Assembly (NCBI GenBank): GCA_027922465.2
Contig: BQMF02000160.1
Coordinates: 1-64,000, forward strand
DNA: 64,000 nt
Source: Turritopsis dohrnii
Taxonomy: Eukaryota > Cnidaria > Hydrozoa > Anthoathecata > Oceaniidae
Reading direction: 5' to 3'
Shown here piece after piece: positions 63,283 through 64,000 of the stretch. Under the pieces are notes generated by a model that was not told the DNA's origin, searched no databases, and was given only the letters and a program-made list of their open reading frames with translations. The stretch's first letter is position 1. Each line of letters opens with the position of its first letter. Position numbers and translations under genes: made by a program.

Positions 63283-64000
63283 TAGCCTTTTTATCAGAGC
63301 CGTTTCTAATTAGCTAATCATGTGGAACTCTTCATAAAGCTTTATTTATGGAAATATTATACGTTTTTAGTGTAAACAAAGGTTATAGAGGATGTATTAA
63401 GTGGCATTTTGTTTGTAAATAGTTCTATGTTGTGTTACATTATACCATAGGCCACCACCGACCAAATGTCTTTTCTGTTGTGTTTTATTATATCAAGACA
63501 ATGGCCACATTAATTGGAATAAGCACATGTTTGTATGACAGTCCCTCAAAATTCAGTGACATTGTTACTGAAGCAGTTCATTTCCTTCTGCCACGGATTA
63601 ACTTTCTTCACGCCGTTGTCAAAAACATTAGTAGAGAAACGTGTCTTTGCTTTGAATTTGTCTTTGTTTTGAATTTCTTTCTTATTTCTTTTTCGTTTTT
63701 CCTCGTATACGTATAATTAGGGTTTCACTTCACTGAATCGGACAGGATAGTAACGGATAGAACGAAATTTTTGATCCATGCATGCGCAATAGTAAAAATC
63801 CTACGATCCAGATTGACCCAAAGCGGATCTTGAAGTCTATTAAAAATCTTTAGTTTTTCCTTGGTCTGTTTTCAATCTTTTTTTCACTAAATGTTGACTT
63901 TTTTGTTGTTGTGGTAGTTATTATTCATTTTCATTCAAGAGTGATGTTTGCTTGATCAAATAAATCAAATACTGTTGCTGTTCTCGCACTTTTGCTTTCA
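63283..64000. other. Anonymous A+T-rich DNA
   Basis: A 94-codon plus frame (63432-63716) has no recognised motif (MATLIGISTCLYDSPSKFSD from an internal Met). No element end is visible. Confidence 0.45.

Noticed and set aside
1..64000. CRISPR-like array or bacterial operon
   Set aside because: The tandem arrays have no unique spacers, and the gene content, intron and retroelements are eukaryotic.

Overview
This is eukaryotic nuclear DNA, A+T-rich and almost entirely made of mobile elements. The mix suggests a marine invertebrate: a Polinton/Maverick, a DIRS-type tyrosine-recombinase retrotransposon, PIF/Harbinger, Mutator-like and pogo-like DNA transposons, an APE-type LINE with a PHD finger, a Penelope-like fragment, a short-LTR retrotransposon, and a Rep (HUH + SF3 helicase) pseudogene. 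The small Polinton proteins have the look of cnidarian copies, so an anthozoan or other cnidarian is my best guess; a sponge or mollusc is not excluded. I see no bacterial-type genes, rRNA, functional tRNA or CRISPR array. No host gene can be assigned with confidence; a few exon-like pieces near 48.5-49.0 kb, 56.3-56.7 kb and 58.9-59.2 kb are the best candidates.

Layout. (1) 25-15338: one Polinton with terminal inverted repeats of about 185 bp. It carries a protein-primed family B DNA polymerase (one frameshift), an intact DD35E integrase, a decayed packaging ATPase, a decayed double-jelly-roll major capsid gene, about ten small accessory genes and a tRNA-like insertion. One small gene (4059-4304) encodes a PPP1R15/GADD34-like PP1-docking domain, the most unexpected gene in the window. 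(2) 15466-17211: an internally deleted Harbinger derivative and a pogo-like transposase remnant. (3) 17212-26043: mostly anonymous DNA with a TGCGCA array and a Mutator-like pseudogene split by a 5'-truncated LINE. (4) 26980-31460: two tandem-repeat arrays with related units, low-complexity DNA and a MITE-like hairpin. (5) 33209-45350: a DIRS-type retrotransposon (gag, RT-RNase H, tyrosine recombinase, inverted terminal repeats) split by a LINE (about 36503-41690) and by a Harbinger element (42309-44847). (6) 45800-50214: anonymous DNA with exon-like segments. (7) 50215-55718: a 118-bp-LTR retrotransposon with a deleted gag-pol and a 5-bp target duplication, whose 5' LTR is split by a 3.1-kb DNA transposon with a 4-bp target duplication. 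(8) 55724-64000: anonymous DNA, a Penelope-like GIY-YIG fragment (59333-59867), a Rep/SF3-helicase pseudogene (60063-61554) and a LINE RT (61852-63282).

How the parts relate. Only the Polinton looks like a virus-like unit with replication (PolB), integration (INT), packaging (ATPase) and capsid functions. Its replication and integration genes are better preserved than its capsid and packaging genes. Elsewhere the organisation is nested insertion: target-site duplications and restored reading frames show LINE into Mutator, LINE and Harbinger into DIRS, and a DNA transposon into an LTR.
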